Part shown: positions 24,770 through 33,521 of the stretch, piece after piece | Layout: each line of letters opens with the position of its first letter | Position numbering within the stretch: the stretch's first letter is position 1 | DNA from: Pseudomonas alliivorans | Lineage (GTDB): Bacteria > Pseudomonadota > Gammaproteobacteria > Pseudomonadales > Pseudomonadaceae | Assembly: GCF_017826695.1 (NCBI RefSeq) | Contig: NZ_JAFFZW010000018.1 | Location: forward strand, 1 to 38,706 | Direction of reading: 5' to 3' | Length of the DNA: 38,706 nt | Position numbers and translations under genes: made by a program | The notes under the pieces: generated by a model | Told to the model about the DNA's origin: nothing | Database searches by the model: none | What the model saw: the letters and a program-made list of their open reading frames with translations, nothing else

Positions 24770-25848
24770 GCAATCAGGTCCTTGTGGTCAGTGAAGCCCA
24801 GTCGTTCTCCTTGATAACTGCCATCCTGAACCCTGCGGCACCAGTCCAGGTTATCGAGATACCATTGCACGGTCTTGCGCAGCCCGGACTCGAAGGTCTC
24901 TTCGGGTGTCCAGCCCAGCTCCCGTTCGATCTTGCCGGCGTCTATCGCATAGCGCAGGTCGTGACCCGGACGATCGGCCACATAGGTGATCAGCTCGCTG
25001 TACTGCTGCACGCCTGCCGGTTTCTGCGGGGCCAGCTCATCCAGCAATGTGCAGATGCCGCGCACCACATCAATGTTCTTCTGCTCGTTATGCCCGCCGA
25101 TGTTGTAGGTCTCTGCGACCACGCCGTCGGTGACCACCTTGAGCAGCGCACGAGCGTGGTCTTCCACGTAGAGCCAGTCACGCACCTGCAAGCCATTGCC
25201 GTAGACCGGCAGCGGTTTGCCCGCGAGGGCGTTGAGGATCACCAACGGGATCAGCTTCTCGGGAAAGTGGAACGGCCCGTAATTGTTCGAGCAGTTGGTG
25301 AGCACCACCGGCAACCCGTAAGTGCGATGCCAGGCACGGACCAGATGGTCGGACGCCGCCTTGCTGGCTGAGTACGGCGAGCTGGGCGCGTAGGGCGTGG
25401 TCTCGGTGAACAGGTCATCGACGCCATGCAGGTCGCCGTACACTTCGTCGGTTGAAATGTGGTAAAAACGAAACGCCTGACGCTCGGCCTCGGGCAATTT
25501 CAGCCAATAGGCGCGTGTGGCTTCCAGCAGGCTGTAGGTGCCCACGATGTTGGTCTGAATGAACGCGGCAGGACCGTCGATGGAGCGGTCGACATGGGAT
25601 TCAGCCGCCAGGTGCATGATCGCCTGTGGCTCGAACCGTGACAGCAAGGCGCTGACGGCGGCCTGATCGCAGATGTCGGCCTGCACGAACTCATAACGCG
25701 TGTCGGTTGCAATTGATTGCAGCGACTCAAGGTTTCCCGCGTAGGTCAACTTGTCGAGGTTCAGCACCTCGTTTTCGGTGTTCTGTATCAGGTGTCGAAT
25801 CAATGCAGAGCCGATAAAGCCTGCGCCTCCGGTAACGAGTATTCGCAT
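24766..25848 (-). CDS. rfbB: dTDP-glucose 4,6-dehydratase
   Basis: The protein has 360 residues from MRILVTGG at 25848. GAAGG lies ~6 bases upstream; the open frame extends further to 25923 but without homology. It is an extended SDR enzyme: the NAD-binding loop is GGAGFIG, the active site STDEVYG holds the catalytic Thr-Asp-Glu, and SPYSASKAASDHLVRAW provides Tyr/Lys. It is the first gene of the rmlB-A-C operon. The rmlD reductase gene, often next to these, is absent from this cluster. Confidence 0.95.
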   Translation of the reverse strand: MRILVTGGAGFIGSALIRHLIQNTENEVLNLDKLTYAGNLESLQSIATDTRYEFVQADICDQAAVSALLSRFEPQAIMHLAAESHVDRSIDGPAAFIQTNIVGTYSLLEATRAYWLKLPEAERQAFRFYHISTDEVYGDLHGVDDLFTETTPYAPSSPYSASKAASDHLVRAWHRTYGLPVVLTNCSNNYGPFHFPEKLIPLVILNALAGKPLPVYGNGLQVRDWLYVEDHARALLKVVTDGVVAETYNIGGHNEQKNIDVVRGICTLLDELAPQKPAGVQQYSELITYVADRPGHDLRYAIDAGKIERELGWTPEETFESGLRKTVQWYLDNLDWCRRVQDGSYQGERLGFTDHKDLIA

Positions 25849-26091
25849 GAACTGACCTTCAAAGTGTGTTTGACGTAATGCAGCATAGCGGTTGATAACG
25901 ACCCACAGCATCAGGCAATACATCGCGCGCGGGGCATGAAATAAATTGATTCGTGTCCCCTGGAGCGACAGTAAACCGACGTCGCGTTTTTATGCCTGAA
26001 CGTGATTGGGTGCCGCGAGCCGATGCCCTTATAGTTGCCCCACCGAAAATAAAGCGCTCTGCCGTTCCAGCGAATAAAAACAGAGGTCCAC

Positions 26092-29004
26092 ATGCCGCTC
26101 GCCACGCTTATCCGTCGTTCCAGCCTGCCTTGTCCCGAGGTGAGTGCCGAACAGGCCCTGCAACTGCTCCGGCAGCATTATGGGCTGAGTGGCACGCTGA
26201 AAACGCTGGGCAGCCAGCAGGACCGCAATTTTCTGCTGGAGACCGAAAAGCGGCGCTACGTGCTGAAAATCTGCCACGGTGCCTACTCGGTCAAGGAACT
26301 GGACGCCCAGCACAGTGCGCTTCAGCATCTGGCGGGGCACAGTGGCCTGAACGTGCCGGGCGTGATTCGCGCCAATGACACCGAACAACTGCTGTCCCTC
26401 GAAATCGATGGCCAGCCGGTGCATATGCGCCTTCTGGAATTTATCGACGGGCAGTCGCTGGGGCATGTCGCGCATCTGGGGCGTGACGTCGTGGTCGGGC
26501 TCGGCGAGCTGTGTGCGAAGGTCGACCGGGCACTGGCCGACTTCGAGCATCCGGGCCTTGAACGCATTCTGCAATGGGACCCGCGCCATGCGTATGCGTT
26601 GATCAAGCACCTGTTGCCGGTGATCGAAAACGCCGACGCCCGCGCCTGTCTGATCGAAGCAGGCGAGCAGGCGCATCGGCGGCTGCTCCCACTGATCCCG
26701 GCATTGCCGGTGCAGGCCGTGCATCTGGATATCACGGAGCACAACGTGGTCTGGCTGCGCGATGCTCAGCGGCAATGGCAGTTGCAAGGGTTGATCGATT
26801 TCGGCGATCTGCTGACCACCTGGCGAGTGGCGGATCTGTCGGTCACCTGCGCGGCGTTGCTGTACCACGCCGAAGGCGATCCGCTGTATATCCTCCCGGC
26901 CATTCAGGCTTACCACGCCATCAACCCGCTCAAGACCGAAGAGTTAAAGGCACTGTGGCCCTTGATCGTCGCCCGCTCGGCGGTGCTGGTGCTCAGCAGC
27001 GAGCAGCAGGCCAGCGTCGAGCCGGGCAATGCGTACATACAAGCCAACCTTGAAGGTGAATGGAACATCTTCGACGTCGCGACTTCAGTGCCCATGGCTC
27101 TGATGGAAGCGGCGATTCTGCAGGCGGTGGGGCTGGCCTCGGCGCCTGTCGAACAACCCGCGTATGCGCCTTTGCTGCCGACCCTGGCGGGCGTGCAGCC
27201 TGCGCTGGTTGATCTGGGCGTACTCAGCGAGCACTTCGTTGCGGGTAACTGGGAGCAGAGTGGTATCGATGAATGCCTGCTCAGTGAAGCCGCGGAGCAC
27301 ACCGGTCTGGCCGCCAGCCGTTTTGGTGAGTACCGACTGTCGCGCACCTTGCCCGACAGCGTCCGTGAGCCGGACATCTTTGCCCTGCACGTCGAGCTTC
27401 ATGTGCCGGCCGACACGCCGCTGCATGCACCTTTCGCCGGTGCGCTCCGATTGATGGCCGATGGCGCTGTGATGCTTGCAGGCAAGGGTGTGAGCCTGAG
27501 GCTCTGGGGCGTGATGCCCGACCTTCCGTCGCAGGGGCCGGTGGGCGCCGGCGACCTGATTGGCCGCGGCGCAGGCTCGCTGCTGCTGCAAGTGTGTACC
27601 GCGTCAGACCTCAGTCCTCCGTTGTTCACCACGCCATCATGGGCGGGTGCCTGGCGCACGTTCTGCCCGTCGCCCGCTGCGCTGCTGGGTTTCGATTGCG
27701 ACGCACCGGCGCTGGAAGATCCTGCGCATTTGCTGGCGCGACGTGACGCCAGTTTCGCCCGCTCGCAAAAGCACTATTACCAGGCTCCGCCGCAGATCGA
27801 GCGCGGCTGGCGCAACCACCTGATCGACATGCAGGGCCGCTCCTATCTGGACATGCTCAACAACGTGGCCGTGCTGGGCCATGGTCATCCGCGCATGGCT
27901 TACGAGGCGAGCCGTCAGTGGTCGCTGCTCAACACCAATTCGCGCTTTCATTATGCGGCCATCGCCGAATTCTCCGAGCGCCTGCTCAAGTTGGCACCGG
28001 ACGGCATGGACCGTGTATTTCTGGTCAATAGCGGCACCGAAGCCAATGACCTGGCGATCCGTCTGGCATGGGCCTACAGCGGCGGACGCGACATGCTCAG
28101 CGTGCTGGAGGCCTATCACGGCTGGTCGGTGGCGACCGATGCGATTTCCACCTCGATCGCCGACAATCCGCAGGCGCTCAGCACCCGACCGGACTGGGTG
28201 CATCCGGTGACTGCACCCAACGTCTATCGCGGGCCGTATCGCGGCCCTGACAGTGCGCCGGAGTACGTGCGCAGCGTCGACCAGGTGCTGGACAAGCTGG
28301 CCGGGCAGCAGCGTCAGGTGGCGGGTTTCATCTGCGAGCCGGTGTATGGCAACGCAGGCGGGATTTCCCTGCCGCCGGGTTATCTGCAACAGGTCTATCA
28401 AAAGATTCGCGCTGCGGGCGGCGTGTGCATCGCTGACGAAGTGCAGGTGGGTTACGGGCGCCTGGGCCATTACTTCTGGGGCTTCGAAGAGCAGGGCGTG
28501 GTCCCGGACATCATCAGCATGGCCAAGGGCATGGGCAACGGCCATCCGCTGGGTGCCGTCATCACCCGCCGCGAGATCGCCGAGGCGCTGGAAGCGCAGG
28601 GTTACTTCTTTTCCTCGTCAGGTGGCAGCCCGGTCAGTTGCCGGATCGGCATGGCCGTGCTGGATGTGATGGAAGAAGAACAGCTCCGGGACAACGCCCG
28701 AGTCGTCGGCGACCACTTCAAGGCGCGTCTGCAGGCGCTCGCCGATCATCATCCGCTGGTGGGCGCGGTGCACGGCATGGGGTTTTACCTGGGCGTCGAA
28801 TTCGTCCGTGACCGTCAGACCCTCGAACCGGCCACCGAAGAAACCGCACAACTTTGCGAACGCCTGCGCGAGCTGGGCATCTTCATGCAGCCGACTGGCG
28901 ACTACCTGAACATCCTCAAGATCAAACCGCCGATGTGCACCACCCGCCAGAGCGCCGACTTCTTTGTGGACATGGTGTCAAAGGTGCTGCGAGAGCTGGA
29001 GTGA
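26092..29004 (+). CDS. Kinase-like / M23-like / class III aminotransferase fusion
   Basis: The protein has 970 residues and three parts. Residues ~15-330 are an aminoglycoside-phosphotransferase/choline-kinase-type fold with catalytic HLDITEHN and metal DFG (LIDFGDLL). Residues ~420-520 resemble a degenerate lysostaphin/M23 fold (HVELHVPADTPLHAPFAG); the metal ligands seem largely lost. Residues ~540-970 are a class III PLP aminotransferase with NSGTEAND, the cofactor Asp in ADEVQVGYGRLG (D782) and the PLP lysine in SMAKGMGNGHPLG (K812). The aminotransferase part is closest to the phosphoethanolamine/hydroxylysine-phosphate lyase branch. A phosphorylate-then-eliminate or amine-degradation role is inference. 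It is followed by aguA, suggesting amine metabolism. Confidence 0.88.
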   Translation: MPLATLIRRSSLPCPEVSAEQALQLLRQHYGLSGTLKTLGSQQDRNFLLETEKRRYVLKICHGAYSVKELDAQHSALQHLAGHSGLNVPGVIRANDTEQLLSLEIDGQPVHMRLLEFIDGQSLGHVAHLGRDVVVGLGELCAKVDRALADFEHPGLERILQWDPRHAYALIKHLLPVIENADARACLIEAGEQAHRRLLPLIPALPVQAVHLDITEHNVVWLRDAQRQWQLQGLIDFGDLLTTWRVADLSVTCAALLYHAEGDPLYILPAIQAYHAINPLKTEELKALWPLIVARSAVLVLSSEQQASVEPGNAYIQANLEGEWNIFDVATSVPMALMEAAILQAVGLASAPVEQPAYAPLLPTLAGVQPALVDLGVLSEHFVAGNWEQSGIDECLLSEAAEHTGLAASRFGEYRLSRTLPDSVREPDIFALHVELHVPADTPLHAPFAGALRLMADGAVMLAGKGVSLRLWGVMPDLPSQGPVGAGDLIGRGAGSLLLQVCTASDLSPPLFTTPSWAGAWRTFCPSPAALLGFDCDAPALEDPAHLLARRDASFARSQKHYYQAPPQIERGWRNHLIDMQGRSYLDMLNNVAVLGHGHPRMAYEASRQWSLLNTNSRFHYAAIAEFSERLLKLAPDGMDRVFLVNSGTEANDLAIRLAWAYSGGRDMLSVLEAYHGWSVATDAISTSIADNPQALSTRPDWVHPVTAPNVYRGPYRGPDSAPEYVRSVDQVLDKLAGQQRQVAGFICEPVYGNAGGISLPPGYLQQVYQKIRAAGGVCIADEVQVGYGRLGHYFWGFEEQGVVPDIISMAKGMGNGHPLGAVITRREIAEALEAQGYFFSSSGGSPVSCRIGMAVLDVMEEEQLRDNARVVGDHFKARLQALADHHPLVGAVHGMGFYLGVEFVRDRQTLEPATEETAQLCERLRELGIFMQPTGDYLNILKIKPPMCTTRQSADFFVDMVSKVLRELE

Positions 29005-29224
29005 TCCGAGCGCCCAATGATCGTGCCCATGGCACGGCGTTACATTGGATCTGGCCGGAAAAATACAGATTAATATCGATAATTAAAGCGATGAAATGCG
29101 TTGGATAGCCATTTTTCTCTTTTTATACAGATTTTTATCCGCTATAAGGGGGGCCAAATTGTCATGGCCGGTCTGCTATGGTCACGATCAACACCTTTGA
29201 CCTCCCACTGGAGTCCCGACTGAC

Positions 29225-30331
29225 ATGACCACACTCAACAGCACGCCACGCGCCGATGGCTTTCACATGCCTGCCGAATGGGCCACGCAGACCCAGGTCT
29301 GGATGGTCTGGCCCGAGCGCCCGGACAACTGGCGTCTGGGCGGCAAGCCTGCGCAGGCAGCGCACGTAGCGGTTGCCAAGGCCATCGCACGTTTCGAGCC
29401 GGTAACCGTCGCTGTATCCGCCGCGCAGTACGACAACGCCCGTGCGCGTCTGGACATGCCAAACATCCGTGTCGTGGAAATCAGCAACAACGACGCCTGG
29501 GTTCGTGACACAGGCCCGACGTTCGTCATCAATGACCGTGGCGAGGTGCGTGGTGTGGATTGGGATTTCAACGCCTGGGGCGGCTTCGACGGCGGCCTTT
29601 ACGCGCCGTGGAACCTCGATTCGCAAGTGGCGAGCAAGATCATGGAAATCGAGCGTTGCCCGCGTTACGTGACCGAAGGGTTCGTGCTGGAAGGCGGCTC
29701 GATCCACGTCGATGGCGAAGGCACGCTGATCACCACCGAAGAATGCCTGCTCAATCGCAACCGCAATCCACATCTGACCCGTGAGCAGATCGAGACCGTA
29801 CTGAGCGATAGCCTGGCTGTGGACAAGATCGTCTGGCTGCCGGACGGTCTGTTCAACGACGAGACCGACGGGCATGTGGATAACTTCTGCTGCTACATCC
29901 GTCCGGGCGAAGTGTTGCTGGCCTGGACCGATGATCCCGAAGACCCCAACTACTCACGCTGCCACGCCGCATTGAGTATTTTGGAAAACACCCGTGACGC
30001 CCAGGGACGCGAGTTTATCGTGCACAAAATGCCGATTCCCGGCCCATTGTTCGCAACGGATGAAGAATGCGCAGGCGTCGATCAGGTGCATGGCAGTCAG
30101 GAGCGCAATCCATCGGTGCGTCTGGCCGGGTCCTACGTGAACTTCCTGATTGTAAACGGCGGCATCATCGCGCCGAGTTTTGACGATCCAATGGACGAGC
30201 AAGCCCGGCAAATGCTTCAAAAACTCTTTCCAGAAAACGAAGTGGTGATGGTTCCAGGCCGGGAATTGCTGCTCGGCGGCGGTAATATTCACTGCCTGAC
30301 GCAACAGCAACCGGCCCCTCACAAGGCCTAG
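29225..30331 (+). CDS. aguA: Agmatine deiminase AguA
   Basis: The protein has 368 residues. It hydrolyses agmatine to N-carbamoylputrescine and ammonia in the arginine-decarboxylase route to putrescine. Landmarks of the family are DNDAW-type SNNDAWVRDTGPTFV, DWDFNAWGG, EGGSIHVDGEGTL with TTEECLLN, ETDGHVDNFC (catalytic His) and the nucleophilic cysteine in GGGNIHCLTQQQP (residue ~357). The usual partner aguB is not in the window. An AT-rich 220-base leader (29005-29224) separates it from the aminotransferase gene, so it may have its own promoter. A GGAG lies 12 bases upstream of the ATG. Confidence 0.95.
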   Translation: MTTLNSTPRADGFHMPAEWATQTQVWMVWPERPDNWRLGGKPAQAAHVAVAKAIARFEPVTVAVSAAQYDNARARLDMPNIRVVEISNNDAWVRDTGPTFVINDRGEVRGVDWDFNAWGGFDGGLYAPWNLDSQVASKIMEIERCPRYVTEGFVLEGGSIHVDGEGTLITTEECLLNRNRNPHLTREQIETVLSDSLAVDKIVWLPDGLFNDETDGHVDNFCCYIRPGEVLLAWTDDPEDPNYSRCHAALSILENTRDAQGREFIVHKMPIPGPLFATDEECAGVDQVHGSQERNPSVRLAGSYVNFLIVNGGIIAPSFDDPMDEQARQMLQKLFPENEVVMVPGRELLLGGGNIHCLTQQQPAPHKA

Positions 30332-30387
30332 TCAGTAATGATTAGTAACATCTGATAGTGGCCAACTGGTCCTGTTCTTGCTGCTTC

Positions 30388-30415
30388 AAGCCCATCAGCC
30401 GATGGGCTTTTTTTT
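30388..30415 (+). terminator. Rho-independent terminator of aguA
   Basis: The stem AAGCCCATC / GATGGGCTT around AGCC is followed by eight T residues on the plus strand. It lies ~57 bases after the aguA stop. Confidence 0.9.
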
Positions 30416-30542
30416 GCGTAACACCTCGTAGCGTTTATCCGAATCTCATCTTTAATCAACAGGAGGCCTGATTCGTTTTCTTAGCGTGACTGTCACACAG
30501 CGTCCGTAAATTTAGCCCCTCACGAATTAAGAGGTTGTCACT

Positions 30543-30749
30543 ATGAACGCAGGTATGAGCCAGCACCGTGCTCGTGGGTTGTCTGCTTCTTCCAGTAACG
30601 AGGCCCGTCAGTTGATGGCGGATTGGTTAAGGACAACCAGGCCAGCGAAACCGAGACCTGATGTACGCGCCATGTTGTTACAGCGCTATCCGGCCGGTTT
30701 ATTCAACGATGCCGAACTGGAGGCGTTGCTGGGTGTACTCAAGGATTAG
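30543..30749 (+). CDS. Small conserved-looking hypothetical protein
   Basis: The protein has 68 residues and is soluble, with no signal peptide. AGAGG lies 9 bases before the ATG. The second half (RPDVRAMLLQRYPAGLFNDAELEALLGVLKD) is predicted helical and looks like a real small protein rather than noise. It stands alone between the aguA terminator and the porin gene. The family is not recognised. Confidence 0.6.
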   Translation: MNAGMSQHRARGLSASSSNEARQLMADWLRTTRPAKPRPDVRAMLLQRYPAGLFNDAELEALLGVLKD

Positions 30750-30965
30750 GAACCGACCGCTCTGTTTCGGCCTTTTGCGTGTTTGACACCCTTCAAGCAC
30801 TGGGACTAGGATTCGCGTCCCACCGCTTGTGGCTTTGCGCCATGTACGTGCATCAGTAGTCCACTGCGATGACATCGTGCGGCTGTCAGGTTTGGAACCT
30901 GAGAGTCCTGAACGGCTCCCGCCGTCGCCACAGCGCGTGTCAATTCGTATAAAAAGGGAAGACAG

Positions 30966-32246
30966 ATGCTTAACACACGTATGGGTATGCTCGCACTGGG
31001 CATCATCAGCGCTGGTCAGGCCATGGCTCAAGGGCAGGTAGACTCCAAGGGTTTCGTCGAAGACAGCAGCCTGACCGTCAATCTGCGCAACGCCTACATC
31101 AACCGCGATTACAAGAACGACCGTGAAGACAAGGCCGAATGGGGCCAGGCGTTCATGGGCATTTTCACTTCAGGCTTCACACAGGGCACAGTCGGTGTCG
31201 GCGTTGACGCGTTCGGCCTCTACGGCATTCGCCTGGACGGCGGCAAAGGTCGCGCCGGTGCCGGTGGTATCGACTTCTTCAAGAAAAGCGACAACGGTCA
31301 GGGCGACGCCGCCGATGATCTGGCCCGTGCTGGCGCGGCCGTCAAAGCCCGCATCTCCAACACCGTCATCAAGTACGGTGACCAGATGCCTCAGTTGCCC
31401 GTGCTGAGCTACGACAACTCGCGCCTGTTGCCGGAAAGCTACACCGGCACCATGATCACCTCCAAAGAGATCGATGGCCTTGAAGTGGTTGCCGGTCGTT
31501 TCACTCAGCAGGCGCGCAAGAGCACCGAAGGGCGTGACAGTGGTGACCTGAAAAGCATCAACGTCTACGGTGCCAGCTACAAGTTCACCAAGGAATTCTC
31601 TGCCGCCTTTTACGCGTCCGACGACGAAGACGTCCTGAAGAAGCAGTACGTGAACCTGAATTACGTCTTCGCCTTGCCGCAGGATCAGTCGCTGACCCTG
31701 GACTTCAACGGCTACAAGACCAAACTGGACAAGGACTTCGCCAACAGCGACGACCGCGACAACAAGATCTGGAGTCTGGCGGCGACCTGGGCGGTGGGCA
31801 TCCACTCGTTCACCCTCGCTCACCAGCGCAGCAGCGGCGATATCGGCTACGTGTATGGCGGCTACCGCAACGACGGCGGCACCAGCGATGGCGGTAACAC
31901 CATCTACCTGGCCAACTCCTACTGGTCCGACTTCAACGGCAAGGACGAGCGTTCCTGGCAGGCCGCCTATGCGGTTGATCTGTCCGGTCTGGTCACGCCT
32001 GGCTTGAGCTACCGTGCAGCCTATGTCCGCGGCGACAACATCGACGATGGCACGGCTGGCAGCGGCAACGGTACCGAGCGCGAAATCTTCAGCCAGTTGA
32101 CCTACGTCGTGCAGAGCGGCCCGGCCAAAGACCTGTCGATTCGTCTGCGTAACTCGTTCCTGCGGGTGTCGGCTGATGCTCAGGCGTACAACAGCGAAGG
32201 TAACGAAACCCGTATCTTTGTGGATTACCCGATCAACGTTTTCTGA
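30966..32246 (+). CDS. OprD-family outer-membrane porin
   Basis: The protein has 426 residues. A signal peptide (MGMLALGIISAGQAMAQ) is followed by the OprD family start (GFVEDSSLTVNLRNAYINRDYKND). Alternating amphipathic strands follow through to a terminal aromatic residue (DYPINVF), as required for outer-membrane insertion. Family landmarks include GVGVDAFGLYGIRLDGGKGR and PVLSYDNSRLLPESYTG. OprD-type channels take up specific small solutes such as basic amino acids or carboxylates. The substrate cannot be read from sequence; the polyamine-gene neighbourhood is only suggestive. AAAGGGAAG lies upstream of the ATG. Confidence 0.92.
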   Translation: MLNTRMGMLALGIISAGQAMAQGQVDSKGFVEDSSLTVNLRNAYINRDYKNDREDKAEWGQAFMGIFTSGFTQGTVGVGVDAFGLYGIRLDGGKGRAGAGGIDFFKKSDNGQGDAADDLARAGAAVKARISNTVIKYGDQMPQLPVLSYDNSRLLPESYTGTMITSKEIDGLEVVAGRFTQQARKSTEGRDSGDLKSINVYGASYKFTKEFSAAFYASDDEDVLKKQYVNLNYVFALPQDQSLTLDFNGYKTKLDKDFANSDDRDNKIWSLAATWAVGIHSFTLAHQRSSGDIGYVYGGYRNDGGTSDGGNTIYLANSYWSDFNGKDERSWQAAYAVDLSGLVTPGLSYRAAYVRGDNIDDGTAGSGNGTEREIFSQLTYVVQSGPAKDLSIRLRNSFLRVSADAQAYNSEGNETRIFVDYPINVF

Positions 32247-32272
32247 TCGTGTGAACGGGTAGCGCTTCAACA

Positions 32273-32303
32273 AAATGCCTCGGTCCCGACCCGGGGCATT
32301 TTT
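32273..32303 (+). terminator. Terminator of the porin gene
   Basis: The arms AAATGCC and GGCATTT flank an inner GC-rich stem (CGG/CCG) and are followed by a short T-run. The hairpin lies 27 bases after the stop codon. Confidence 0.75.
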
Positions 32304-32383
32304 GTCTGTGCCGAGCCCAGGCTGCTCAACGTGCGCTGGCGGCTTTGCTACCATGCGCTCACTTCCCAAAGCCGGTCACTGTC

Positions 32384-33163
32384 ATGGCCCTTGCCGCACC
32401 CCCTGATCTTTCCGACATCGCCGTTCCCGTTCAGCCGCTGTCGCGCACCTATCCGCGTGGGCGCTTCATCGAACCGCACCAGCATGTGTGGGGGCAAGTG
32501 CTGTACGCCATGTCGGGCGTGATGTGGGTCGAAACGCCGCTGGAAGCGCTGGTCGTGCCGCCGCAACGCGCGGTCTGGTTGCCGCCCGGCGTCGAGCATG
32601 GGATTCGCGTGGTGTCGGACCTGGAAATGCGCAACATCTACCTGCGCCCGGCCATCGCCCAGACACTGGAAAGCACCGTGCAGGTGTTCGAAGTCGGCGG
32701 CCTGTTGCGCGAAGTCATCCTCAATCTGGTGGCCCTGGATCGGGACCGCGAGCAGGCGTATTACGACGCGCTGGTGACGCTGGGTCTGCTGGAACTCAAG
32801 CGCGCCCGCCGCTCGCTGCTGAAAATCCCCATGCCCGATGGTTCGGACCGGCGCTTGATGAACCTGTGTCAGGCGGTCATGGGCGAGCCTTCGCTGGATA
32901 TCCCGTTCGAACAGCATGCCGAAAATGCAGGTGCCAGCGTAAGGACGTTATCGCGTCTGTTTCAAAGCGCCCTCGGCATGGGCTTCGCCGAATGGCGCAG
33001 GCAGGTACAACTGGCTACCGCCGTGGCCGAAGTCATTCAGGGCGTGCCCGTCAGCCGCATTGCACGCTCGCTCGGCTATTCACCCAGCAGCTTCAGCGAC
33101 ATGTTCCGCCGTGAACTGGGCGTCGCGCCGTCGCAGTACGTTGCCAGCAACGACCGTTCATAG
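32384..33163 (+). CDS. AraC-family transcriptional regulator with cupin domain
   Basis: The protein has 259 residues. The N-terminal ~100 residues form a cupin-like sensor (RFIEPHQHVWGQVLYAMSG … VVPPQRAVWLPPGVEHGIRV). The C-terminal ~100 residues contain two helix-turn-helix motifs (AGASVRTLSRLFQSALGMGF and VSRIARSLGYSPSSFSDMFRRELG). The start MALAAPPD at 32384 is chosen because the upstream frame lacks homology; no clear ribosome site is visible. It is transcribed in the same direction as the XapX-like and oxidoreductase genes, which it may regulate. Confidence 0.88.
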   Translation: MALAAPPDLSDIAVPVQPLSRTYPRGRFIEPHQHVWGQVLYAMSGVMWVETPLEALVVPPQRAVWLPPGVEHGIRVVSDLEMRNIYLRPAIAQTLESTVQVFEVGGLLREVILNLVALDRDREQAYYDALVTLGLLELKRARRSLLKIPMPDGSDRRLMNLCQAVMGEPSLDIPFEQHAENAGASVRTLSRLFQSALGMGFAEWRRQVQLATAVAEVIQGVPVSRIARSLGYSPSSFSDMFRRELGVAPSQYVASNDRS

Positions 33164-33313
33164 GACTGAGATGAGCCCATAGGAAGCGGGGTGCTCATCG
33201 TTACGCAAGACAGCGCCGCCCCCCATCTGGCCGATAAACAGAAGCCCTTGGCCGATCTGCATTCCAGCCCTTCCGTAGACTCTGCTCATCGCTTACCTCT
33301 TCGGAGCTTCTGC

Positions 33314-33487
33314 ATGAGTTACCTCATTTCCCTCGCTATCGGCGCAGGTGTCGGTCTGTTGTACGGCGCACTGGATTTCCGCTCGCCCGCACCGCCGGCC
33401 ATCGCGCTGGTCGGTCTGCTGGGCATGCAACTGGGTGAACAGGCCTGGCCGATGGGCAAACACCTGCTGACCTCCTGGGTTTCCTGA
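33314..33487 (+). CDS. XapX-like small membrane protein
   Basis: The protein has 57 residues. Two hydrophobic segments (SYLISLAIGAGVGLLYGALDF and PPAIALVGLLGMQLGEQ) with SPAPPAIALVGLLGM in the middle match the XapX (DUF1427) family of short inner-membrane proteins of unknown function. CGGAG lies 7 bases before the ATG at 33314; the longer frame from 33191 is not supported by a ribosome site. It is followed 34 bases later by the oxidoreductase gene, so the two are probably co-transcribed. Confidence 0.8.
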   Translation: MSYLISLAIGAGVGLLYGALDFRSPAPPAIALVGLLGMQLGEQAWPMGKHLLTSWVS

Positions 33488-33521
33488 TCTTCAGTCTTTC
33501 ACTTTCCAAAAGGCCTCCCCA

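Noticed and set aside
30750..30965. Gap before the porin gene considered as a tRNA, hrp-box promoter or small gene
   Set aside because: No tRNA cloverleaf was seen. GGAACC-like strings are present but lack a correctly spaced CCAC partner, and short open frames have no ribosome site.
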